A stretch of DNA of 64,000 nt from Candidatus Eiseniibacteriota bacterium (GTDB lineage: Bacteria; Eisenbacteria; RBG-16-71-46; CAIMUX01), in the NCBI GenBank assembly GCA_020633975.1, contig JACKCR010000011.1, positions 119,350 to 183,349 on the forward strand, in the 5' to 3' direction. This document shows positions 44,312 through 53,092 of this stretch, piece by piece; position 1 is the first letter of the stretch; each line of letters opens with the position of its first letter. Below the pieces are notes generated by a model. The model saw nothing but the letters and a program-made list of their open reading frames with translations. It did no database searches and was not told where the DNA came from. The translations under genes were made by a program, and so were the position numbers.

Positions 44312-46540
44312 CTACATGGGATAGTCGAGGGCTTCAGGAATCATCACCGTCGTGAGAGCCTGTGCTGCGCGGTCCTTTGCGAGTCGGGAACCCGTCAGGC
44401 ATCCATCGACTTTGTTCCTACGAGCGACGAACCCTTCCACCCCGGTGAACCGAACGCAGGGTCCTGCCTTCGGTGCATGGCTTCCATCGGCATCGACGAC
44501 ATCGCCGACCGAAGGCGCGCACGCCGCGATTCCGGGCATGATGCTCTCGAGTGTGTCGAGATCCTCGGTGTGGTGGCAGCAGCTTCCCTGAAGGTCCCAG
44601 GAAGGATGTCGATTGTATCCGTACACCAGACTCGTGCAGATGCGGGACACTTCACCAGCCGCGTTCCCCGCCTGGACGTGCGCGAGGTCGGCGAAGAAGT
44701 TGAGGAAGCCCTCGGCGTTCGCAACCGCTCCGTTCGTGGCTGCGGTCTGCAGCTCCCGAATGGAGAGGATTTGGTACCGCGACGCGAGGAGCCAGCAGAG
44801 TGCGTCGGCCATCGGGAAGGTGACGCCTTGCCGTTGGTCGCGGTAGAGCGTGGCGCCGTCGGCATCCGTGTGCGTGAGGAGGTATTGGAGTGTCCACTGC
44901 CAGAGCTCCATCGCGGACGCGAGCGTGCATGCGCCCGTCCCCGGCATCGTTCCAGCAATCCGCCGAAGTTCGAGGATCCACTCCTGGAACTGTGCGAGGA
45001 AGAGTTCGTTCGTCATGGTGAGACTGAGCTGACGACGCTGAACGGCTTCCGGGCCCTCGTAGGTCGCTTCGAGCTGCGCATCCATCCACTTCTGCGGGAG
45101 GAATCCCGGGCAGTCTTCGGTGATTCCGTAGCCGCCCATGAGGCTCACCGCTTCGCGCATCACGTTCGTTCCGTGGCCGGTGTTCCAGAGTTTGACGGCA
45201 GGGCAGAGGACGAGGGCGAGCGCATCCTGTACGAGGAACTGCGTGAGGTCGTCCTTCTCCAGCTCCGCGAGACGGGCTTCATCGCGTTTTCCAGGCCCCA
45301 GCGCCCGCAGCCGGAGATACTCCAGGGCGGGACCGCGCTTCTGCGCGAGCACCTTGAGTCCGGCCCGTCCGTGCGGGATTCCGCCTTCACCGAAGATGTC
45401 GTCGCGCCGGTGATCGATCGGGTCGAACTCGTCGAAGAATTTCGCGGTCGCGAATCCGAGCGCAGCGGCCGCTTCGCCAGCGGCCCAAACGTCGACGAGA
45501 CGGTGCAGGGTGTCTTCCTTCTGCTGGAGTCCGAGGTCGTAGCGGGGAGAACCCGGCGCGTCCGCTGCGCCGCCGCGGAATCGGCTCCGCTGATACCGGA
45601 TGACCGGCTCGACGGCCGACAGCATCTTTGCCGCGGTCATGAGTCCTACCGTGACCCGGGTTCTCCGGAAGACGGCTTCGATGATCTGACTGTGGTTGTA
45701 GTTCGGGACGATCACGCCGTCTTTCAGCGTGTAGCCGCCGATGATCCGGCTGGCAGGAACTACGAGGTTGAAGATCGGATCCGTGGTCGAGGAGAGCTGG
45801 TGGACGAGCTTGTGTGTCGCACTTCCTCGATCGAACGTGCCCGGGTCGGACTCCTCCAGGATCACCATGCAGGTGCCCTTGAGACGTTCGTCGTCAGACT
45901 CCACCGCCGCCGTCACGAAGTTCGCAAACCCCATGTTCGTGATGAACCGTCCACGCTTCTCGACGCGAAGCATCGGCTCTTCGCCTTCGTCCCATCCCTC
46001 GATCCGCACGCGACCGGAGAGCACCCGCGTGTCTACGCCGACGAAGGGGAGCGGTTCGGTCAGACAGAACGCGCCGCGGGCGACCTCTTCACTCTGGCCG
46101 GGGATCGCGCGGCTCATGTAGGTGCGCTTCTGCTCCTCGGTGCCCTTCTCGTGGATCGGCGCGAGGGCGAGGTGACCGGCGAGGCTACAAGTAGCGGCGC
46201 CTCCGTCGACCCATGCGAGTTCGAAGGCCGCGAGCGCCAGGGCCAGGTTCTTCGGCCCCTCGATGAATCCGCCGTACTCGGGGTCTGCGAACAGCGCGGT
46301 TACCCCGGCGGCGTCGAAGGAAGCGAGTAGGTCGTTCTTCGCGTCTGTCCAATCGTGCGTGTGACGTCCGCCGTCCGCGACGAGTCGGGCGACTTGGCCG
46401 CGGGCGACCGGCCGGACGGACTGGACGAGCATCTGGATGTCGAACCGATCGGCGAACCCCCAGAGGATCTGTCGGATGTCGTCGCCGGGGAGAGTCGTCA
46501 GGCTGGGACGCGTGTCAGTGGCGTGTTCCACGGTTTCCAT
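44312..46540 (-). CDS. Acyl-CoA dehydrogenase family protein, extended
   Basis: 742 residues, longer than the usual 380-600. Family features are the N-terminal helical domain (LASFDAAGVTALFADPEYGG), the FAD-contact TEPLPFVGVDT, the middle domain (MRVEKRGRFITNMGFANF-like LRVEKRGRFITN) and the C-terminal helical domain with QKWMDAQLEATYEGPEAVQRRQ. A long extra C-terminal region (after about 530, including NRHPSWDLQGSCCHH) is helical and of unknown role. It oxidises acyl-CoA to trans-enoyl-CoA and gives electrons to the EtfAB pair encoded 2 kb downstream. First gene of the operon, with a GGAGGG ribosome-binding site and a divergent promoter region shared with the ABC-F gene. Confidence 0.88.
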   Translation of the reverse strand: METVEHATDTRPSLTTLPGDDIRQILWGFADRFDIQMLVQSVRPVARGQVARLVADGGRHTHDWTDAKNDLLASFDAAGVTALFADPEYGGFIEGPKNLALALAAFELAWVDGGAATCSLAGHLALAPIHEKGTEEQKRTYMSRAIPGQSEEVARGAFCLTEPLPFVGVDTRVLSGRVRIEGWDEGEEPMLRVEKRGRFITNMGFANFVTAAVESDDERLKGTCMVILEESDPGTFDRGSATHKLVHQLSSTTDPIFNLVVPASRIIGGYTLKDGVIVPNYNHSQIIEAVFRRTRVTVGLMTAAKMLSAVEPVIRYQRSRFRGGAADAPGSPRYDLGLQQKEDTLHRLVDVWAAGEAAAALGFATAKFFDEFDPIDHRRDDIFGEGGIPHGRAGLKVLAQKRGPALEYLRLRALGPGKRDEARLAELEKDDLTQFLVQDALALVLCPAVKLWNTGHGTNVMREAVSLMGGYGITEDCPGFLPQKWMDAQLEATYEGPEAVQRRQLSLTMTNELFLAQFQEWILELRRIAGTMPGTGACTLASAMELWQWTLQYLLTHTDADGATLYRDQRQGVTFPMADALCWLLASRYQILSIRELQTAATNGAVANAEGFLNFFADLAHVQAGNAAGEVSRICTSLVYGYNRHPSWDLQGSCCHHTEDLDTLESIMPGIAACAPSVGDVVDADGSHAPKAGPCVRFTGVEGFVARRNKVDGCLTGSRLAKDRAAQALTTVMIPEALDYPM

Positions 46541-46726
46541 GGGGTTCCCTCCACTTCCCGATCGGATGAAGTCAGGCCCGCCAGCTGCGGGCGCGAGGCG
46601 CGATGTGCTCGCCCTGGGACCTGTGCGTAGATCGGACCGTCGGTGATTCTCCCCGGCGGCCTTTGGCCGAGACAGTCGGGATTACCCCGTACTCCCCTTG
46701 GGTCGGCCGCGGTAAGATCCCCGTCT

Positions 46727-48730
46727 ATGCCCTTACTAGGACTGAACGGCGTTTCCCTCACGTATACCGGCCACCCGATCCTGGACGGCGTCTCCCTCCA
46801 GATCGAGGAGGGCGACCGGATCGGGCTGCTCGGAAGGAATGGAGCCGGGAAGTCGAGTCTTCTCCGCGTCCTGGAAGGGGTGCAGGACGTCGATTCAGGC
46901 GATGTCTTCCGGCCGAGCGGGATTCGTGTCGCCGGACTCCAGCAGGACGTACCGGCCCAGGTGCACTCGACCGTGCACGACTACCTCCTCTCCGTCGCTG
47001 CCCGCTATCCCGAGGAACAGAGCTGGCAGATCGAGACGCGGATCGACCAGGTGATGGTGGAGATGAGCCTCGAGGGGAGCGCCGACGTCGACACGCTCTC
47101 GGCGGGATCCAAGCGTCGCGTTCTCTTGGCGCACGCGTTGGTCCAGGATCCGGACATCCTTCTTCTAGACGAGCCCACGAACCACCTCGACATCGAGACG
47201 ATCGACCATCTCGAGTCGGTACTGCAGCGGCGCCGCGGCGCGCTCGTCTTCGTGACCCACGATCGCTCGTTCCTCCGCCGGATCGCGACTCGGATCCTGG
47301 ATCTCGACCGGGGCGTGCTCCGAAGCTACCCCGGGAACTACGACGCGTACCTGGAGCGTCGGGAGGCCGAGCTCGAAGTCGAAGCGAACCAAGCCGCACT
47401 CTTCGACAAGAAACTGGCGCAGGAAGAGGCGTGGGTCCGACGGGGGATTCGTGCGCGACGCACTCGCAACGAAGGCCGTGTTCGCGCCCTTCTCGCGATG
47501 CGCGAGGAGAGGCGAGCGCGCAGGGAAGAGACCGGGCGCGTCAAGGCGCAGCTGCAGGAGGCGGAGAAGTCCGGTCGGATCGTCCTTCGGACCGTCGGCC
47601 TGGCGTACGCCTATGACGAAGCCGACAGCAACACGCGGCCTCACGCTGGGGCGGATGCGGTGGACTCTTCGAGCGCGACGCGTCCTACGGAGGCCCCGAA
47701 GTCTGCGGACGCCAACGCAGTCATTGCGGCGGGGTCTGCGGACGGATCTCTGTGCGAGATCGTGCGGGACTTCGACTTCACCCTTCAACGCGGCGATCGG
47801 ATCGGGATCATCGGTCCGAACGGAAGTGGGAAGACGACACTTCTCCGGCTCCTTCTCGGCGAACTCACACCGAAGTCTGGAACCGTCACGCACGGGGCGC
47901 GCTTGGAAGTGGCGCACTTCGAACAGCTCCACGATGTCTTGGACGACTCGAAGTCGGTCCGGGAGAATCTCTCGGACGGGCGCGAGTCCGTGCGCGTCGG
48001 TGGAGCGGAGAAGCACGTAGTCGGCTATCTCCGTGACTTTCTGTTCACACCGGAGCAGATCCAAGGGCCGGTCACGAAGCTCTCGGGAGGCGAGAGGAAG
48101 CGGCTCCAGCTCGCGATCGTGCTCTCGAGACCGTGCAACGTGCTCGTGCTCGACGAGCCGACGAACGACCTCGATCTCGAGACGCTCGAACTGATCGAAG
48201 AGCTGCTGCTCGAGTTCGAGGGCACGCTCCTCGTCGTCTCGCACGACCGCTCCTTCCTCGACAACGTCGTCACGTCCACCATCGTGTTCGAGGGCCAAGG
48301 GGAGTGGAAGGAGTACGCCGGGGGCTTTACCGACTGGCAGAGGCAGGTGAGTGAGTCGGGGGGTGGAGCGCGGGACGCTCGCAAGAAGAAGAGCGGAGCG
48401 AAGGCGGCTTCGGGTTCCGGAGGCGAGAACGATTCTGCCGAGGGTGGGCTCGATGCCAAGAAGGCAGCCCCGGCCAATGCGAACCGACGCAAGCTGAGCT
48501 ACGGTGAGACCCGAGAACTCGATGCGTTGCCGGAACGGATCGAGCAGCTGGAGAGCGAGAAGGGAACCCTCGTCCAGCTCATGGGGACACCGGAGTTCTA
48601 CAAGATGCGCCCAGACGAAGTCGCGGCGAAGACGACGAGGCTGGCGACGCTCGAGTCGGAGATCGACGCGGCATACGTGCGCTGGGAGGAACTCGAGTCG
48701 ATCCGCGAGAGTGGGAGCCGGGGCTCGTGA
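46727..48730 (+). CDS. ABC-F ATPase, Uup-like
   Basis: 667 residues from ATG at 46727. Two ABC domains face each other in one chain: Walker A GRNGAGKSS with signature LSAGSKRR and LLDEPTNHLDIET, then GPNGSGKTT with LSGGERKR and VLDEPTNDLD. The inter-domain linker is long and charged with a variable Ala/Asp-rich insertion (about 300-345). The C-terminus ends in a Uup-type coiled coil (ALPERIEQLESEKGTLVQ). ABC-F proteins act on the ribosome and do not transport; Uup is linked to translation and DNA stability in Escherichia coli. No transmembrane segment is present. The downstream methyltransferase overlaps it by 4 bases. Confidence 0.9.
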   Translation: MPLLGLNGVSLTYTGHPILDGVSLQIEEGDRIGLLGRNGAGKSSLLRVLEGVQDVDSGDVFRPSGIRVAGLQQDVPAQVHSTVHDYLLSVAARYPEEQSWQIETRIDQVMVEMSLEGSADVDTLSAGSKRRVLLAHALVQDPDILLLDEPTNHLDIETIDHLESVLQRRRGALVFVTHDRSFLRRIATRILDLDRGVLRSYPGNYDAYLERREAELEVEANQAALFDKKLAQEEAWVRRGIRARRTRNEGRVRALLAMREERRARREETGRVKAQLQEAEKSGRIVLRTVGLAYAYDEADSNTRPHAGADAVDSSSATRPTEAPKSADANAVIAAGSADGSLCEIVRDFDFTLQRGDRIGIIGPNGSGKTTLLRLLLGELTPKSGTVTHGARLEVAHFEQLHDVLDDSKSVRENLSDGRESVRVGGAEKHVVGYLRDFLFTPEQIQGPVTKLSGGERKRLQLAIVLSRPCNVLVLDEPTNDLDLETLELIEELLLEFEGTLLVVSHDRSFLDNVVTSTIVFEGQGEWKEYAGGFTDWQRQVSESGGGARDARKKKSGAKAASGSGGENDSAEGGLDAKKAAPANANRRKLSYGETRELDALPERIEQLESEKGTLVQLMGTPEFYKMRPDEVAAKTTRLATLESEIDAAYVRWEELESIRESGSRGS

Positions 48731-49302
48731 ACCTCGTGAACCTCGCGGACGAGTTCGGCGCGATCGACATCTACCTCTTCGACCAACTCTTGCGGGGCCG
48801 GATCGACGCGAACATGCGGATCCTCGATGCGGGATGTGGATCGGGAAGGAACTGTCACTACTTCGCTCGAGCGGGAACGCCGATCGTCGGGATCGACGTG
48901 GTCGCTCGGATGTCGGACCTTCCCGTTCCGTTCGCCCAGGCCAAGGTCCAAGCGCTTCCCTTCGCCGGCGCTGCATTCGATTGCGTGCTGTCGAACGCTG
49001 TCCTCCACTTCCTGCCCGATCTCCACGCTCTGAGGGAGGCTGTGGCGGAAATGTGGCGAGTGCTCGGTCGAGACGGGATCCTCTTCGTCCGACTGGCGAG
49101 TTCGATCGGGATCGAGAGCCGAGTCCGACGGCTCGATGGAGAGCGCTTCCTCCTGCCGGATGGCTCGGAAAGGCTCCTGGTCGACGAACCGTTTCTCCTC
49201 GGCCTCGGCGCGAGACTCGGTGGCGTCCTCGTCGATCCGCTCAAGACTACGAACGTGCAGAACCTACGGGCGATGACTACCTGGGTGCTGCGGAAGACCT
49301 GA
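48727..49302 (+). CDS. Class I SAM-dependent methyltransferase
   Basis: 191 residues from GTG at 48727, overlapping the ABC-F stop. The SAM-binding motif is ILDAGCGSGRN, followed by IVGIDVVARM (acidic end of strand 2) and FDCVLSNAVLHFLPD (motif IV-like). The small size and the pattern VAEMWRVLGRDGILFVRLAS fit a small-molecule methyltransferase. Coupling to the ABC-F gene may be functional, but the substrate is unknown. Confidence 0.82.
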   Translation: MNLVNLADEFGAIDIYLFDQLLRGRIDANMRILDAGCGSGRNCHYFARAGTPIVGIDVVARMSDLPVPFAQAKVQALPFAGAAFDCVLSNAVLHFLPDLHALREAVAEMWRVLGRDGILFVRLASSIGIESRVRRLDGERFLLPDGSERLLVDEPFLLGLGARLGGVLVDPLKTTNVQNLRAMTTWVLRKT

Positions 49303-49353
49303 ACCGGCGGCCGTCTCATCGCTCAGCACGTCGAGCGCCAGCGCGCGGAACGT

Positions 49354-50751
49354 TCAGTGCGATTCGATTGCGTTTGCGACGTCCTTCGCCAAGGTCGTGA
49401 GCGACGGATCGCGTGCTCCCATCACGATGACAACGTCGCCCTGTCGCGCCTCCGACGTGATCGCCGCTTTGAGCGTATCTCGGTTCGGCGCGTGGAGGAC
49501 GGGTGCGCCGCGAGCCACAGCGTCCGCAACGATCTCCTCCGAGGTGACGGTTCGCTCTGCCGTTCCGCCGGCATAGAAGATGTCGAGGATCCAGAATCGA
49601 TCTTCGGGCCGGAGTTCCTGGGCGAGCATGCTCACGAGTTCTTTCCGGATGAATGCGGTCGGCCGGAAGCCGTGAGGTTGGAACGCCGCCAGAACTCTAC
49701 CGCCGCGGCGGCGCGCGGCCTGGAGTGTCGCAGCGATCTTGGCGGGGTTGTGACCGAAGTCGTCGACCACTTCGACTCCACATGGCGTTCCCACGGTCTG
49801 GAACCGACGGACGATCCCACGGAAGCGCGAGAGTCCGACTGCGGCCGCCTCGAGCGGTAGGTCGAGCCCGCGGATGGCGGCGATGGCGGCGAGCGCGTTC
49901 TCGACGTTGTGGAGACCGGGAACCGGAATCTCGAACGATACGCCTTCGACCTCGAAACGGGATCCACGCGGGCCACAGTCGATCTTCGTCGCGAGGATGT
50001 CGAGCCACTGGCCCTTCCGACGACCGATACCGTAGCGGAGCGAGTCGTCCGCGAACGGGTCGAGATTCTCGTACTCGCCGACCACGAAGGGGCCCCGGGT
50101 TCGTCGACGGAACGCATGGAAGATCTCGGCGAGTTCCTCCGGCTCTTTGTGATCGCGCTGGAGATTCATCAGGACGCCGAGCCACGGTTCGTAGTGGACC
50201 AGGCTTCCGTCGCTTTCGTCCGCCTCGATCACGAGAACCGATCCACGCCCCGCCCAGGCGTTCCCGAGCTGACCGTGCTCCCGTAGAAAGACGAGGTCGC
50301 CACCGGTGAGGACGGACGGTTCGAGCCCCGCATGATGGAGGATCTCGAACAGCATTCCCGTGACCGTCGACTTCCCACTGGTGCCCGTTACTGCGACCGT
50401 TTCGCGTTCCGCGACGTAGCGGGCGAGTAGCTCGGCGCGATGGATGAGTGGCAGTCCTAGTTCCCGTGCGCGCTTCACGTCCGGGACCGAGTCTTCGACC
50501 GCCGTCGACACGACCACCCCACGGCACGACGCGCCGATGCCGTCCCCATCTTGCTGGACGATCTCGACTCCCGCTCGTTCCAGGAAACCACGGATATCGG
50601 AGTGGAGGTCTCGGTCGAACGCGCGATCGCTACCGGTGACGCGTCCGCCACGGGCCGCGTGGTACTGGGCGAGCGCGCTCATGCCGCTGCCGCCCACGCC
50701 GACGAAGTGCAGCCAAGTGTCCTTGGGCTCGGTGAACTGTGGCGTACTCAT
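49354..50751 (-). CDS. Mur ligase family protein, MurC/Mpl-like
   Basis: 465 residues from ATG at 50751. The N-terminal UDP-binding domain has HFVGVGGSGMSALAQYHAA; the ATP domain has TVAVTGTSGKSTVTGMLFEI; the central EADESDGSL and the C-terminal VVDDFGHNPAKIAATL and FQPHGFRPTAF fit the MurC/Mpl group, which joins L-alanine (MurC) or a murein tripeptide (Mpl) to UDP-MurNAc. The VVDDFGHNP motif differs from DDYAHHP in MurC, so it may be Mpl-like or a lineage variant. It is not part of a division-cell-wall cluster. Confidence 0.85.
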   Translation of the reverse strand: MSTPQFTEPKDTWLHFVGVGGSGMSALAQYHAARGGRVTGSDRAFDRDLHSDIRGFLERAGVEIVQQDGDGIGASCRGVVVSTAVEDSVPDVKRARELGLPLIHRAELLARYVAERETVAVTGTSGKSTVTGMLFEILHHAGLEPSVLTGGDLVFLREHGQLGNAWAGRGSVLVIEADESDGSLVHYEPWLGVLMNLQRDHKEPEELAEIFHAFRRRTRGPFVVGEYENLDPFADDSLRYGIGRRKGQWLDILATKIDCGPRGSRFEVEGVSFEIPVPGLHNVENALAAIAAIRGLDLPLEAAAVGLSRFRGIVRRFQTVGTPCGVEVVDDFGHNPAKIAATLQAARRRGGRVLAAFQPHGFRPTAFIRKELVSMLAQELRPEDRFWILDIFYAGGTAERTVTSEEIVADAVARGAPVLHAPNRDTLKAAITSEARQGDVVIVMGARDPSLTTLAKDVANAIESH

Positions 50752-50784
50752 GCCGGAGAAGAGTACGCGAATCCGAGCCCGCCG

Positions 50785-53013
50785 TCACGGCTGGTACGAG
50801 ATCGAGACTCCGTACGTTCTCTCTACCGTCTGGGGGTAGAGGAGGAGGTCGAAGTCCGGGAAGCTGTCGACGTAGGGATCCGTCAGCAGGTTCCGTCCCC
50901 AGATCCGCGCCAGGTATCCCGATCCGAACGAGCGTTGCACGGCGAGATCCAGCTTCCATCGGGTGTTGCGGTCTTCGAGTACGACGCCCCCCCACTCCTC
51001 CGGGGCGAGTTCCTGGTTCACGTAGTCGTAGGCCGCGACGTTCCGTTCGCCCGAGGTCCAAAGAGCGGACGCCGTGAGATCCACTCGGAACGGAAGCCCA
51101 AGGTAGGTGCGGAGCCGGACCTGATGCTTGGGCGCCGTCACCTGTTCGATCGCGTTGTCAGGCAGCGCCAGGTCGGTGACCATGAGGGAGTGGGAGACCT
51201 CGATCATGTCGCGATCGGTCCCACGATACCGGAGTATGGTCTCCGCACCCGCCATCGAGCCGTCGGTGTTGTTCGCAGAGACGATCGGAATGACCTTGGT
51301 GCCGTCCACGAGTTCCGAGTCCACCAGGACGTTCAGGTCCGGGTTGAACGCGATGCTCAGGTCCTGCACGCGGGAATAGAACACCGAGGTCTCGACGGTC
51401 GCTCTCGGCGAGAGGACGGCGCGGAAGCCCCCCTCACTCGTGAGGTACTTCGCAGGATCGGGCTCCTCGGAGGGAAGGTAGGCGAGGTAGTGGCCGGCAC
51501 CGGTCGGGATCATCTCCTCCGGAACGCCACCGGCGACGTACGCCCAGTAGGGCGGTACCTGAGCAACCCACATCTCCACCGCTACCTCGCGGTACGACGG
51601 GTTCGCGAGGTTCCTGCTCAGTGCCGTCCAGAACTGGGTCCGGTCCGTCGGGCGGTAGTTGCCACGCAGCACCGCGGAGATCTGCGCCGAGTTCCCGATC
51701 AGGCTCCAGAACTCGGCCTTCGCGCTCGCCGTGATGCTGGTCTTCTCCGTGACTTGCCAACGGTCCTGGGCGTGCGTGGAGAAGAGAGTCTCGCGTCGTG
51801 TTCCAGGCTCGACCTTGGTCCAGCTGCGCTCGTAGAGCGGATCGAAGGAGAACGAGATCAACCTCGCTCCGACGCCGAGGTCCAGCTCGTGGTTCCGACT
51901 CCAGCGCACTCGATCCTGGATCTCCAGATCCGCCGTTCGCGTGTCGTGTTCCACCCCGCCCAAGATGGAGAGCCGCATCTTCTCCCTGCGGAACGATCCG
52001 ATCGCGTCGAGCTGGTGCGCTCCAGCCCGATGACTGAGTCGGGAGCTCAGGTGCCAACGCAGTTGGCGTTCGCGCTGGATGAAGGTGCTGTCGGGGATCG
52101 GCGTACCGGGGAACTCCGGATAGACGGTGGTGAACGTCGAGTACCTGTCGCCCGTGCCTTCCATGAAGTGGAACCGGCTCTCCACGTTCACGTCGTCGCC
52201 GAGGGTAACAGAGTGCGACAGTCCCATCGTCGTCGTCTCGACGTCGTTGTCGGGCAGGGTGAACCGGTTCTCGACCTCGACCTCCTGATCGAGCTCCTTC
52301 GAGTAGACCCTCACGATCGTGCCATCGAACAGTGGGTTCCGAGCGTAACCATCGTGCGAGAAGCGCCGTAGCCAGCCGCGGATCGCCTGCCCCTCGGCCA
52401 GCTCTTTGCCTCCCGCGATGTTCATGGAGAAGAGCCCGTCGGTTCCTGTCTCGACCCTCGCCTTCGAATCCTGGGTGGACGCCGACCGTGTGAAGATGCT
52501 GATGACGCCGGTAACGGCGTTCGCGCCGTAGGTAGCGCCGCCCGGCCCTTTGATCACCTCGATCCTCTCGATCTCCTCGGGATCGATGAAGAAGCGCTCG
52601 AAGAAGAACGCCCCGGAGGCCGGTGACTGGATCGGTACTCGATCGAGGAGGACGAGGATCGTGCCGGAGTACGGCTCCGGGAAGCCCCTCACCGTGGCGT
52701 TCGCTACGTCGTAGGACAGCTCCGAGACGATCGCACCCGGGACGAGTTGGAGAAGATCGACGAGGCGGGTTGCGCCGGAACGCACGATCTCGTCGTGTTC
52801 GAGCACATAGACAGAGCTCGCTGTCTCGAAGTAGGACTCCGCGTGTTTCGAGACCGATTCGACCTCCATCGAGAGGATCTCTTCGAGCGAGAGGTCGACG
52901 AGGTCGAGCTCCTCCGCCGCCACCGGCGACGGGCTCAGCATCATCGCGATGGAGGCGACGCAGACAGCGACGGCCAGCACGAGGGCCATCGACCCGGGCA
53001 CGCCTCTAGCCAT
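50785..53013 (-). CDS. TonB-dependent receptor
   Basis: 742 residues from ATG at 53013, which gives a signal peptide (MALVLAVAVCVASIAMM); a longer frame to 53142 would overlap the histidine kinase gene. After the leader, LVDLSLEEILSMEVESVSKHA is the start of the plug, with the TonB-receptor motif VLLDRVPI and ERIEVIKGPGGATYGANAVTGVISI. The barrel follows, ending in Tyr-Gln-Pro. It imports an unknown ligand across the outer membrane using TonB energy. It is the last gene of the operon YfiR-like, hybrid kinase, receptor, an arrangement known from other bacteria. Confidence 0.88.
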   Translation of the reverse strand: MARGVPGSMALVLAVAVCVASIAMMLSPSPVAAEELDLVDLSLEEILSMEVESVSKHAESYFETASSVYVLEHDEIVRSGATRLVDLLQLVPGAIVSELSYDVANATVRGFPEPYSGTILVLLDRVPIQSPASGAFFFERFFIDPEEIERIEVIKGPGGATYGANAVTGVISIFTRSASTQDSKARVETGTDGLFSMNIAGGKELAEGQAIRGWLRRFSHDGYARNPLFDGTIVRVYSKELDQEVEVENRFTLPDNDVETTTMGLSHSVTLGDDVNVESRFHFMEGTGDRYSTFTTVYPEFPGTPIPDSTFIQRERQLRWHLSSRLSHRAGAHQLDAIGSFRREKMRLSILGGVEHDTRTADLEIQDRVRWSRNHELDLGVGARLISFSFDPLYERSWTKVEPGTRRETLFSTHAQDRWQVTEKTSITASAKAEFWSLIGNSAQISAVLRGNYRPTDRTQFWTALSRNLANPSYREVAVEMWVAQVPPYWAYVAGGVPEEMIPTGAGHYLAYLPSEEPDPAKYLTSEGGFRAVLSPRATVETSVFYSRVQDLSIAFNPDLNVLVDSELVDGTKVIPIVSANNTDGSMAGAETILRYRGTDRDMIEVSHSLMVTDLALPDNAIEQVTAPKHQVRLRTYLGLPFRVDLTASALWTSGERNVAAYDYVNQELAPEEWGGVVLEDRNTRWKLDLAVQRSFGSGYLARIWGRNLLTDPYVDSFPDFDLLLYPQTVERTYGVSISYQP

Positions 53014-53092
53014 CGCGAGCACCCTCGCGGTCTGCACCGTTGTCGTCTGCGGCTCTGCGGTAGGCGCAACCCGATCTACCGTGTATGCGCTC

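Noticed and set aside
43844-46330. A long plus-strand frame opposite the acyl-CoA dehydrogenase and ETF-QO genes
   Set aside because: It is Arg/Val/Asp-rich, matches nothing, and lies antisense to two convincing genes.
47165-48976. A long minus-strand frame opposite the ABC-F gene
   Set aside because: The ABC-F frame carries both Walker and signature motifs; the opposite frame has none and is typical of high-GC shadow coding.
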